Origin: Lactuca virosa
Taxonomy: Eukaryota > Streptophyta > Magnoliopsida > Asterales > Asteraceae
Assembly: GCA_928212115.1 (NCBI GenBank)
Contig: CAKMRJ010004445.1
Span: 83,539,777 to 83,603,776 of the forward strand
DNA length: 64,000 nt
Reading direction: 5' to 3'
Shown here: positions 54,768 to 64,000 of the stretch, one piece after another
Layout of the letters: each line of letters opens with the position of its first letter
Position numbering within the stretch: position 1 is the first letter of the stretch
Notes under the pieces: generated by a model
What the model was told of the DNA's origin: nothing
The model's input: the letters and a program-made list of their open reading frames with translations, nothing else
Database searches by the model: none
Translations under genes and position numbers: made by a program

Positions 54768-57158
54768 TTTATATTTTGTTAAATTCTTGCAAAATGACAT
54801 TTTGCCATTTATTTTATTTTTTTCTAATATATTACTAAATCCTAAAATAAAGAATAAATGTACTCTCTCCGTCTTTCTTATTCCCCTACCCATTTCTTCC
54901 CCATATGCCATAGCCACACATAGCGGTTTGCAGGTACCATCATGTAGCCATTGCCACTAATAATTGTCGCTCAAGTATCGAAAAATTAACCCATCTATAA
55001 ACAAACAGATATATGAAGAAAAGCTGGACCCAAAATCAAACCTTGATGGCAATAGACATCGTTAAGTCATGAACATTAGGCCTTCTGGTATACTGTCCGC
55101 GCCAAAGGTTGTGAAGGGCTTCCATGTTAGCCACCACAAACAACCACAACCCATCGGTATACTTACCACCTTGAAGGAGAGAGAAAAAACAGATAAAGAT
55201 GTTGCAAGAGAGAAGAAGCCCACCATGACTATTCTAATGTGGTGTTGACCACAACCCACCACGGCCACGACCACGACACAAAAGGGGATGGTGTGATCGC
55301 TTGTGGTCGTTGCCACCTCAACCATGGACATGGTATGTGGCTCCCACTTTGGATGGCCTTAGCATGAGAGAATTATGGTGTGTTTAGTTACCGAAAAACT
55401 AGGAAAAAAATTCAAAGAAAAATGAGAATTTTGAAAACGCTTTTAATTCAACAATTTTTTAAAATTTTTTTTTACAGAAAATGAAAAATCTTTATTTTCC
55501 AAAGTAAAAAAAAACTTAGAAAATTTTAGAAAATTGATAAGTATTATTTTCCAAATTTTTTTATAACTCCAAAGTGTTTCTAAAATCTAAACAGACACTC
55601 ACCCTCATGCCACCACTCCCACCCCTCTACCCACCCACTTTCAAGCCCCGGTACAATGCATAGAAACATTTAATCGGTCAGTTGGAGGGCAAATAAAGAA
55701 CAAGTCAATGAGGAACAATCTTGAACTAATTATAGCCCAAATCAACCAAGGATTTACATTTTTGTGTTATGTTTTGTTCTATGTTTGAAGTGGAAACGAT
55801 TTTCCCAAGATATTTTCATTGATAAAAATGTGAAACCACCAATGGCTTTTTTTCCTTCAGCACAGGATGATCAAAAGCTGGTTTACAATGAACCAAAACA
55901 CACTCCATATATCCCCATCCGAACTCTGAGATAAATTAGTTTAATGGAATAAAATGAGATATGTTTTGAAGAACACGCAAAAACAGGGGATGATAATGCG
56001 AAGTGATTGTATGATTTTGACGCTTTAGTAAGAATGGGTGTTTATGGTAACAATCTAGACAGTTACATTTATTGAGTTGAGAGAAAGTTTGTTAATTTTC
56101 ATGAGATGGGTTCTGATCAATCTAATTTTCTTTGACTCTTCCCCTGGCTGGAAATTTTAATTCATTCATCGGAAATCTTCAAATTGTGCCGCTGATATGG
56201 CCGGGAAAACAGTGGATCACAGCAAAGGGAAGAAAACAAAGGAAGAAATGGTTGGAAGAATCTGAAAGTTGTAACTGAAACCCATCGTAAACTCTTATGT
56301 ACTTGAGTTATTCAAACAAATATGTTTCTTGTATTTGTTTTTCCTGATTTTTTTCCTTTTTTCTTTTCCTACATGAGCATTCTTCTTGTGGTGGGCGATC
56401 AGCCGGAAGAAGATGATTAAGGTAAAGAGGGCTTTGTACGTGGGCCACCCAGTTATATAATAATGTTATAAGATAAAGGGTTAATAACGTAAAAAAATAA
56501 AAATAAATAAATAAATAAAATTTCCTTTTAGTTCCAGATTCGCCATAACTTTTTGTTTTGGAGTCATTTCCGGGTCACCAACCGGTTATCACAAGTGCTG
56601 ACATGTCACTTTGGCTGGACATCATGCAATTAGGTTTGCCACTTACAGGACATAAATACTTATTCTCAAGCATGATTATTTATACCAACTGGACCATCTT
56701 CTTTATCAGTTTCTTACGGGACATAAATAATTATTCTCAAACATGATTATTTGACTTGACCACAAAGGTAAAGGGGACTGGTAATACTCCTAGCATCTTG
56801 CCATATTGTATATTTTTTAGCTACATAAGATTTTTTTGACCCATATAGGATGAAAAGAATGGTGGCAAAAAGATAGAGTGGTAGCATTTAATGTTAGTGT
56901 TATTTTTATTTTGGAGAATAAATGAATGAAAAAACTAACCAATCATAGCCTTCAAATCGCTGCAAGCCTTTCTCTCACATCTCGCTAAACCTGTAGCGAC
57001 TAGCGAGACATTTTTAGCGACTCCCCTAACTAGGGCTAAGGGGTGGCGTTTCAAAATCTTATCGACTCTTAGCGAGAATCGTAGTGCCTAAACTCCGCCT
57101 AGCCTAATTGAAAATTTAAGAATAAAAGTTGAAAGAGGGATTCGTCCAAAGACAAAAA
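54768..57158. other. Intergenic spacer, no supported gene
   Basis: AT-rich. Short frames (for example 55062-55331, minus strand) have no recognisable content. A 22-codon ATG frame, MAGKTVDHSKGKKTKEEMV..., lies at 56197-56265 and may be an exon relic. A TCGCTA/TAGCGA word cluster lies at 56970-57080. Confidence 0.5.
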
Positions 57159-57166
57159 GGTCCCAA

Positions 57167-57476
57167 TAGGGATGAGCATATGGACCGGGAACCGGCTGGA
57201 ACCGGTACCGGAACTGGAACCCGATGGAACCGGTAGGGCTGGGACCGGGACGATATTCTTGTGGATTTTTGAAACCGGGAACCGGTAGGAACTGGACCCG
57301 ATAGAACCGACAAAAACTGGAACCGTATGTTAGTATTTCTCGAGGATCGGTTCCAACATTGAAGACACGGCAAGAACCGGTAGAAACAACAGTACAGTTC
57401 GGTTCCTATTTTTCACCAAGTTCGGTTCCCGGGCCGGTTTCGGTTCCGGCTAGGTCCGTTCCTTTGCTCATCCCTA
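57167..57476. mobile_element. hAT-type MITE (310 bp) rich in GGAACCGG words
   Basis: Perfect 12-bp terminal inverted repeats TAGGGATGAGCA / TGCTCATCCCTA and a perfect 8-bp TSD GGTCCCAA (57159-57166 and 57477-57484). The interior is a low-complexity array of ACCGG/GGAACCGG words and lacks an ORF. The 8-bp duplication is the hallmark of the hAT superfamily. Confidence 0.92.
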
Positions 57477-57700
57477 GGTCCCAAAGCAAACTACTTGACC
57501 AATGAACCATTGACAATATTTCTTAAATATCCCCTTTAGCATATTTATATCTGGTGTATAAATACATACTTTTTTAATTTTAAAATACAAAATATATAAT
57601 TATTTATTTTTAAAACTAAAGTTAAAAAAAACTTATTTTTTTTAACTTTATGACTATAAAAAAGCATAATTTTAAACATATAAAATAAAAAAATTATAAA

Positions 57701-57704
<4 letters not shown>

Positions 57705-57762
<58 letters not shown>
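57705..57762. repeat. (TA)n microsatellite
   Basis: About 58 bases of alternating TA. Confidence 0.95.
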
Positions 57763-57763
<1 letters not shown>

Positions 57764-57909
57764 CATATTTTATTCATTTATATGTATACAATACGATTTT
57801 TCTATACATATAAGTTGATAAAATATTTTTTTTTATACATGCAAATTAAAAAATACGTTTCTAAAAAATCATATACAAATGAGGTAAACCGGACTACGTA
57901 CCAAATTTA

Positions 57910-59220
57910 TTATATTTATTGTGAATTTTGTGCATTAAACTGTAAATTGACTGTATTAAGGTGTGAATTAACTATATTAAGTTGTGAATTAACTGTTTAA
58001 AACCGTGAATTTTTTTTAAGATTTTGTGTTAATTTTTTTTTTATGAATTTTGTGTTTGCTTCTCATTATACATAAATATGATTTCTCTAATTTTGAATAA
58101 AGTATGTAAAATTTAAATTATGAATATAGTGTAAGTTAAACATTGAAAGAAGCACTAGCCTTAAAGATATTATTGTAAGTATTAATTTGAGAATATGGTT
58201 GTGAATGCATTTTTTTGTGTACTAAACTATGAATTTATTGTCTTGTGAATTCTGAGTGTTAAACCGTGAATTTATGTTTTAAATTGTAAATTGATTTCAT
58301 TAAACTGTGAATTTATTATATTAAGCTGAGAATTTTGTGTATTGAACTGTGAATTTGTTGTACTAAGTAGTGAAATTTGTATATTAAACTGTGAATTAAC
58401 TGTATTAAGAGTTTTAAGTTGATAATATGGATGTGAAATTATATATTTTTATGTATTAAACTATAAATTTATTGTATTAAGATGTGAAATTTTGCATTTA
58501 GCTATCATTTTTGTGTTTAAACTATGAATTAACTACATTAAGCTGTGATTTGTATGTTTAAATTATTGGCTGTGTATATTATATTGTGAATTTTATGTAT
58601 TAAATTTTGATTTTTGTGTTTTAAACTGTAAACTTACTGCATTAAGCTGTGAATTTTCTGCTAAAACTATGAATTGACTTTATTAAGTTATAAATTTTAA
58701 TGAATTTTATGTTAAAATATAAATGATTTACATATGAATGTTTAAAATAATTTTCCTATGAATATATTTTTTTGTTGTATAAATGTGTAAGAATGTATTA
58801 GTTTTTATAATTATTTTACATTAAACTCTGAATAAATGAATTAATTGGTTTATTAAATTGTGAATAGAGTATTTAAGCTCTCAATTAATTATTTTGATTC
58901 TAAATATAAAGACCTGAGTTGGAAAGAAGAATGATTGCGACGGTGACACACGTGGTTGGTCGTAGCGTATGGTAGTTAGTGGTGGTAGAGTTTTGATTTG
59001 ACTTTTTTTATTTATGGGAATCAGTGTATAATGGATTGCATGATTTATGTTGTGAAATTTTTGTATTAAACTAAAAGTGAACTTTATTAAGTTGTATATT
59101 TTATATAAACTTTGTCTTAAAAATTGAATGAAGGTATGCATGAAATATTAAACTGTGTATTAGTAAATTTATATGTTTCTTAAACTGTGAATATGATATT
59201 TTAAACTGTGAATAACAATA
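57910..59220. repeat. Degenerate minisatellite of TGTGAATT...TATTAA units
   Basis: For about 1.3 kb the words ctGTGAATT(a/t)a(c/t)TGTATTAAg recur with a period near 21 bases or multiples of it, heavily diverged. Clearest at 57915-58010, 58245-58420 and 58600-58640. No coding sense. Confidence 0.65.
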
Positions 59221-59609
59221 TTTTTTTTAAGAAATTTACAATTTACAAAGAAAAAAAGAAAATTAATTATATCCAGGCATAATTTTATTTATTTATTAAA
59301 GTTTTGTATGCAAAAACAAAATGACGTGTTAAAAAATATTATCAAAAAATGAGAACTACAAAGTTTGTTCTATTATGCTGTGAATACACTCAGAAAAATG
59401 TCATTGAATTTGGTGTTACTCCAGCCGCGGTCTGAAGTTGGTCCGACGACTTTTCGACAACAAGTAACAACTACTTGTAAAGTAGAAAATGGAAAAGTTT
59501 TGTTTAATATAATATATTAATGTTTAATTTGTCGAAAATGTCCTTAATGAAAAAAAAAATTGGTTCTTAGGGTTCTTCACCTTTTTGGTTCTTATTTGAA
59601 CCACTCCCT

Positions 59610-59620
59610 CTATATATATA

Positions 59621-59676
<56 letters not shown>
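59610..59676. repeat. (TA)n microsatellite at the edge of the NLR duplication
   Basis: About 67 bases of TA with one phase change. It ends directly at TGAAATCATATC, the first base of the duplicated segment. Confidence 0.95.
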
Positions 59677-59681
<5 letters not shown>

Positions 59682-60527
59682 CATATCTTTTAGAAATTCC
59701 ATCTTTTGGTGGCTGCATATGCTGACTAACAAGCAAGCTTTTTGTAAACAATATCTGCAGTGGATCGTCGTGCATGACTTATTTCTTTTCTTTTCTTTTT
59801 TTTCTCATTTTTTATATACATTAATATACAATTTCTCCTCTGTTGTAGTTTTAGATTGGTGAAAAGTTAATGATATGCCCTGCAATGTGGAATCGTCATC
59901 AATATTATTTGCTGAAATTGTCACAAAGTTGGAGGATTTGAAAATGAGTGCTAACTGAGACGTACATTTTTGAGTTAAACACAACACTATACATGTTGAT
60001 TGTGGTTTACATTTTTTTCATATTTGGTATTTCACTTGATCTATCATTTTGTAATTCATCCCGAAAGTAATTAGTGTGGTATCTCTGTCACTAATGATGC
60101 TAAGATAGACCTTAGAAACATTAGACTTGTAGTCAATTAAGTTATATTAGTAGTTTTGTAGGTGTAGTACAAATCAGTTTCAATGAATGAGAGGCAATCT
60201 GCAGAAAATTCCAATGATGAATTATACAAGAAAATAAAGCAGAAATGAACTTTGCAACTTGGTCGATTAATTGCGATAAGAAGTTGTAGGTTTAAGTAGT
60301 AAGTGAGAGAACGAGTGTTCTGCATTTTAGTATAAAGTGTTTAAAAATTAAATTCATAAAAAGTTTGGAGTTTTACACAACATTTCTACTTGTCTCTTTC
60401 AAATGTTAAAGAATAGCGATTTCTCATACAAATGGATCGCTAGGGAGAAAGTCGGACGGGATTTTATACTTGAACAACAGGAGGAACAAATGATACAACG
60501 TATTTATACTCCAACACACTGAAATAA
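59677..60527. repeat. Duplicated downstream flank of NLR copy 2
   Basis: Near-identical to about 48543-49393; I noticed one difference (aaattcc against aaattct). Same lack of coding signal. Confidence 0.9.
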
Positions 60528-63500
60528 CTAATTAACATCTCTATTAATGTACACCTTCGAATCATTTAAGCTGACAGAATTTGCTTCACGCGGTGCTCCC
60601 CGTTTAACCGTTTCTTTATTTAGCCCATTGCAACCATTGAACCTCAAATGTCGGATAGATGACATGTTAGTTAACCACATAGGCAGCTCTTGTATTCCGA
60701 ATTTACGTATTTGTAACCAAGTCAGTGAGGTGAGCTGTTGTATTTCTTCTGGCATTGACTCCAAATCATCCCAACCTTCCAAAGATAACTTGTGAAGGTG
60801 GTTCCTTAACTTCTCAATGCCTTGGAGACTCGGGAAAGAATTGAGCTCCTTTGAGAACGGACCAAGTACCAAATGGTTTAAGAAGGCAAAACAGTCAAAC
60901 ATTTTTAGAGGCAAGGAATTCATTTTGCTGGAGTTGGTAATTTTCAAAGTCTTCAAAGAATGACACTGGTTGGGCAAATTGGTTATTCCTAAAAGACTAT
61001 CACAACTGGAAATTACTAAAATTTTGAGAGATGTGAGGCCTTGTATGCTCTTAATGGACACCAGACCTGTGCAGTAACATATACTTAAGGAGACAAGAGG
61101 ATGGAGATGGCATTCATCTAAGATAATAATCTTTGGGCAAAGACCAATCTCCAAGCTCTGGAGGAAAGGTGATATCATTTTTGAGTTGTTGGGTGCTCCA
61201 TCTACCCACTTTTCCAGTCTTTCCATATTCCATAGTTTTAGAGATCTCAACGATAGAGACAAAGGCTTCGTTGATCCAGTAACATCAGAACTCCTTAAGC
61301 ATGTCAAGTTATCCATATGCTCCAACACAAGATCCCGAAGATGTGGTAGCAGCTCAAGCATTGGAAGAAAGCGGCAGCTCCTACAGAAAGATAATTTGAT
61401 CTCCACCAGCTTGTCAAGGGGAGTCCATTTCCTTTCAATATCAATTGCAGATGGCAGGTAATTATCACCAGAAAAATTGGCTATTCCTAAAAGACTATGG
61501 CAACGATTGATAGATAAAGATTCAAGAGATGTTAGGCCTTGTATGCTCTTAATGAACACTAGACCATTGCAGTTCGATATCTCTAAGGAAACAAGAGAGT
61601 GGGGATGGAATTCATCTAAGAGAATAATCTTTGGGCAATAACCAATCACCAACTTCTCAAGGACATGCGATATCATTTTTGAGCTGTTGGGTGCTCCAGC
61701 TATCCACCATTCCAGTCTTTTCATATTCCATACTTTTAGAGATCTCAACGATAGAGACAAAGGCTTCGTTGATCCAGTAACATCAGAACTCCTTAAGCAT
61801 GTCAAGCTGTCCATATGCTCCAACACAAGATCCCGCAGATGTGGTAGGTGCTCAAGTGTCGGAAGAGAGAGGCAGCTACGACAGTCAGATAATGTGATTG
61901 ACATGAGGTTGTTAAGGGGTGTCCATTTCCCTTCGATATTGATTGCCATCTTCATTACCCATTCCGGAAAATTATCACCAGAAAATCTTTTAATTGTCAA
62001 TGTTTTCAGATCTCCAGGGGGTTGCAAGCCTTCCAATACATCCTTGTTGTTTCTGTTGGCACCTTTATTGTGCCCACTCCATTCGAATCCAATATTGGAT
62101 AACTTTTTCTTGCTAGCTAAATCTGCCTTGACAGCATCCTCTTTCCTGCTAACATTTTCTAGAGCGGAAATGCAGAGATATCCGCTAAGGTTATTTAGAT
62201 GACGTAGCACTTCAATACCATGTCCCATACTACTAAGCACTGTGAAGGAAGACAAATTTCGAAGAGAGGTCAGGTGTCCTACAATATTGGCGGGAATCTC
62301 CATGTGACCCTGGAAATATCGCAGGCTTATCAAATTTCTCATGGATTCTGGGAACTGCTCGAATCCAAAAGGCAACTTTAGAGTTTGCAAGTGGTATAAT
62401 TTACCAATAGATTCCGGAAGAACATAGATCTCCGTATATGACAAATCAAGATGCCTGAGATGCACCAACTCTCCAATTGAATCGTGTAACTTATGTATAT
62501 GATATCCTTTGAGTTTTAGGATTCGCATGCAGTTGAATCGTTGAAATGAAAATTTCTTCTCAACTTCACCCTCGATGAACAATGTACGCAATCTTCTAGC
62601 CACTGTATCCCTTTCAATGAGCTTAGAAATCTTGCCTTCTGATTCCTCAAACAATTGGTAAAAAACGAGATGCTTAACCTGAGGAATACGAGTGATATCA
62701 TTATTCTTCACACCCGTCAGAACTAAGATTTCTTGTGTCGAAAGTGATAACAAAAGATCATGCACCAGATCATGCATACTACAATGAGTGATGTGACTAT
62801 ACCCATCCTTTTTAACATCTAACTGGAACAACGAATTGTTAACCAATATTTGAAAAATATCATTTCCCACATCCTCCATCTCCTTGTTTTTTGCCTCATC
62901 AGCTTGAACCAACCCTAAAGCCATCCAAAGTCGAACTAGTTCTCCCTTTTCCATGATCGTATCTTTCTTAAAGATGGAACAATATACAAAGCATTGCTTG
63001 ATAATAGAATTAGGAAGATTATCAAAGCTCAGTTCTAAACTCTTTTGAACTTTACCCATTCCTTCTTCTAAATCCCAAACCTTGCTGTTTTTGATGGACA
63101 ACCATTTCTCTGGATCACTGCAATTTGCCAACATGCCACCTAATACATTTAGTACCAACGGTAAACCACTACACTTTTTCAAAATCTCACGACCTATCGC
63201 CTCCAATTCCGCCGAAGGCGATTCTTCTGCCACAAATGCTCTTTCTCTAAAGATTGACCAACACTCATCATTGGAAAGCCTTTCTAGACGACACGAATCC
63301 CTGATCATATCGTGAGTTCCGATTTCAAGTTTCCGTGTAGTGACAAGAATGCCACTTCCATTTTGTGAGTTTACATTTAACATACAAGTCCTAAACTCTT
63401 CCCAGTATGGCCTCTCTTCAACCCAAACGTCATCCAAGACGAGCAAATATTTTTTTCCTCTCAACTTCTCTTCAAGACTTTTAATTAAATTGACCTTAGA

Positions 63501-63778
63501 TTCTGACTCTGGTTTCTTTCCAGCAAGAGATTCATAGATCTTTGCAAGAAGAGTGATGATGTCAACCTTAACCGACACACACAACCATGCTCTCACATGA
63601 AAATAATCCTTGCTCTTTTTATCATTGTAAACCAACTTAGCCAAAGCTGTCTTCCCAATACCGCCCATTCCCACAATGGGAACAACCGTAAATTTTTCTT
63701 CCGTTCTTGATACCGTTAAAAGCTCTATGATACGTAGTTTATCATCATCCCTCCCTACAATTTTAAATTCTTCTCGAT
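60528..63778 (-). pseudogene. NLR copy 2: NB-ARC and full LRR part, separated from its coiled coil by a 5-bp deletion
   Basis: Near-identical paralogue of copy 1. From REEFKIVGRDDDK it has the P-loop GMGGIGKT, LLVLDDVW, GLPL and MHDLVHDL, both 166-residue LRR blocks and the last LRR block in one frame to the stop at 60528-60530. Here the T-run has five T, so there is no break like that in copy 1. A 5-bp deletion at about 63778/63779 (cgatacagt against cgatgtggaacagt) puts the coiled-coil part out of frame. The open frame reaches 63815 only from a TTG, and the first in-frame ATG is the Met of the P-loop, so a working product is unlikely. Residue differences from copy 1 include FVAEE for FLAEE and TNSSK for TNCSK. 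Confidence 0.9.
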
Positions 63779-64000
63779 ACAGTCTCCCGATAGAGGCGAT
63801 CTGGAACAGGCTCAACAGGGTGCTCGTTTTGTAGTCCTAAACTGTTGGCTTGTGTATAGATCTCAAGCAACGATTTATTGATATTTTCGATTTTATGACC
63901 TATTTCATTATGAATTGAAAACTTTTTCAAGACTGGAAGAGATGATACCATTCTTTCACCCTGCTCTCGTTTCTTTATCTTACGCCTCAACATTTGGTAA
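63779..64000 (-). pseudogene. NLR copy 2: end of coiled-coil region, running off the window
   Basis: Minus-strand frame with MLRRKIKKREQGERMVSS, then HNEIGHKIENINKSLLEIY and NEHPVEPVPDRLYRET, ending in a stop (63763) shortly after the 5-bp deletion. It matches copy 1 at 52650-52866. The first about 85 residues lie beyond base 64000. Confidence 0.88.

Noticed and set aside
55062..55331. 89-codon minus-strand frame in the spacer
   Set aside because: Hydrophobic low-information text with no motif, no neighbour logic and no second evidence.
28958..60000. CRISPR-like or bacterial features
   Set aside because: Repeats are plant LTRs, microsatellites and minisatellites; no spaced identical repeats and no prokaryotic genes.
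63779..63815. NLR copy 2 as an intact 1095-aa gene starting at 63815
   Set aside because: The apparent start is TTG and the leading residues come from the wrong frame upstream of the 5-bp deletion.

Overview
The window is nuclear DNA of a flowering plant. Nothing in it looks bacterial: there are no operons and no rRNA or tRNA genes. It consists of long terminal repeat (LTR) retrotransposons, MITEs, TA microsatellites and two CC-NB-ARC-LRR disease-resistance (NLR) genes. The repeated ACTCGCCGAGT words in one copia element and the style of the gypsy LTRs suggest Asteraceae, perhaps lettuce (Lactuca). That assignment is inference from memory, not proof.

Region 1, about 1-48297, is one nest of LTR retrotransposons. 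I worked out the layers from paired LTRs, primer binding sites (PBS), polypurine tracts (PPT), target-site duplications (TSD) and reading frames that resume across insertions. Host layer I is an Ale/Retrofit-like copia on the minus strand, with its 5' LTR at 48136-48297. Into it went A (SIRE/Maximus-like copia, plus strand, running from before base 1 to about 36037), H (solo LTR, 36191-36964, TSD ACCTT) and J (deleted Ty3/gypsy, 38969-46023, TSD AAATA), which itself holds K (solo LTR, 44494-45291, TSD AACCC). Into A went B (solo LTR, minus strand, pieces from 391 to 13183), F (nearly intact copia, 18039-25898) and G (coding-dead copia with young LTRs, 27508-35188, TSD CAAGA). Into B went C (non-autonomous LTR element, 426-11561) and E (solo LTR, 12383-13170, TSD ACCTA). 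Into C went D (deleted gypsy, 3661-10871, TSD GTTTC). The deepest path is I > A > B > C > D.

Region 2, 48298-64000, is an NLR locus. A segment starting at about 48543 is repeated almost base for base from 59677 to the window end, as a direct repeat with a unit of about 11.1 kb. Each copy carries a CNL gene on the minus strand. Copy 1 has lost one T in a T-run, which cuts off the last LRR block. Copy 2 has a 5-bp deletion between the coiled coil and the P-loop. The spacer holds a hAT MITE with a perfect 8-bp TSD, a foldback MITE sitting in TA microsatellites, a larger inverted-repeat element and an AT-rich degenerate minisatellite.

No gene set works together as a pathway. The functional content is (1) transposition genes, mostly broken, with F the closest to intact, and (2) two intracellular immune-receptor genes or pseudogenes. 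The least expected signals are family-specific CpG-containing palindromic words clustered in noncoding parts of several elements, a noncoding leader shared by F and G, and single unexplained ORFs in C and J.
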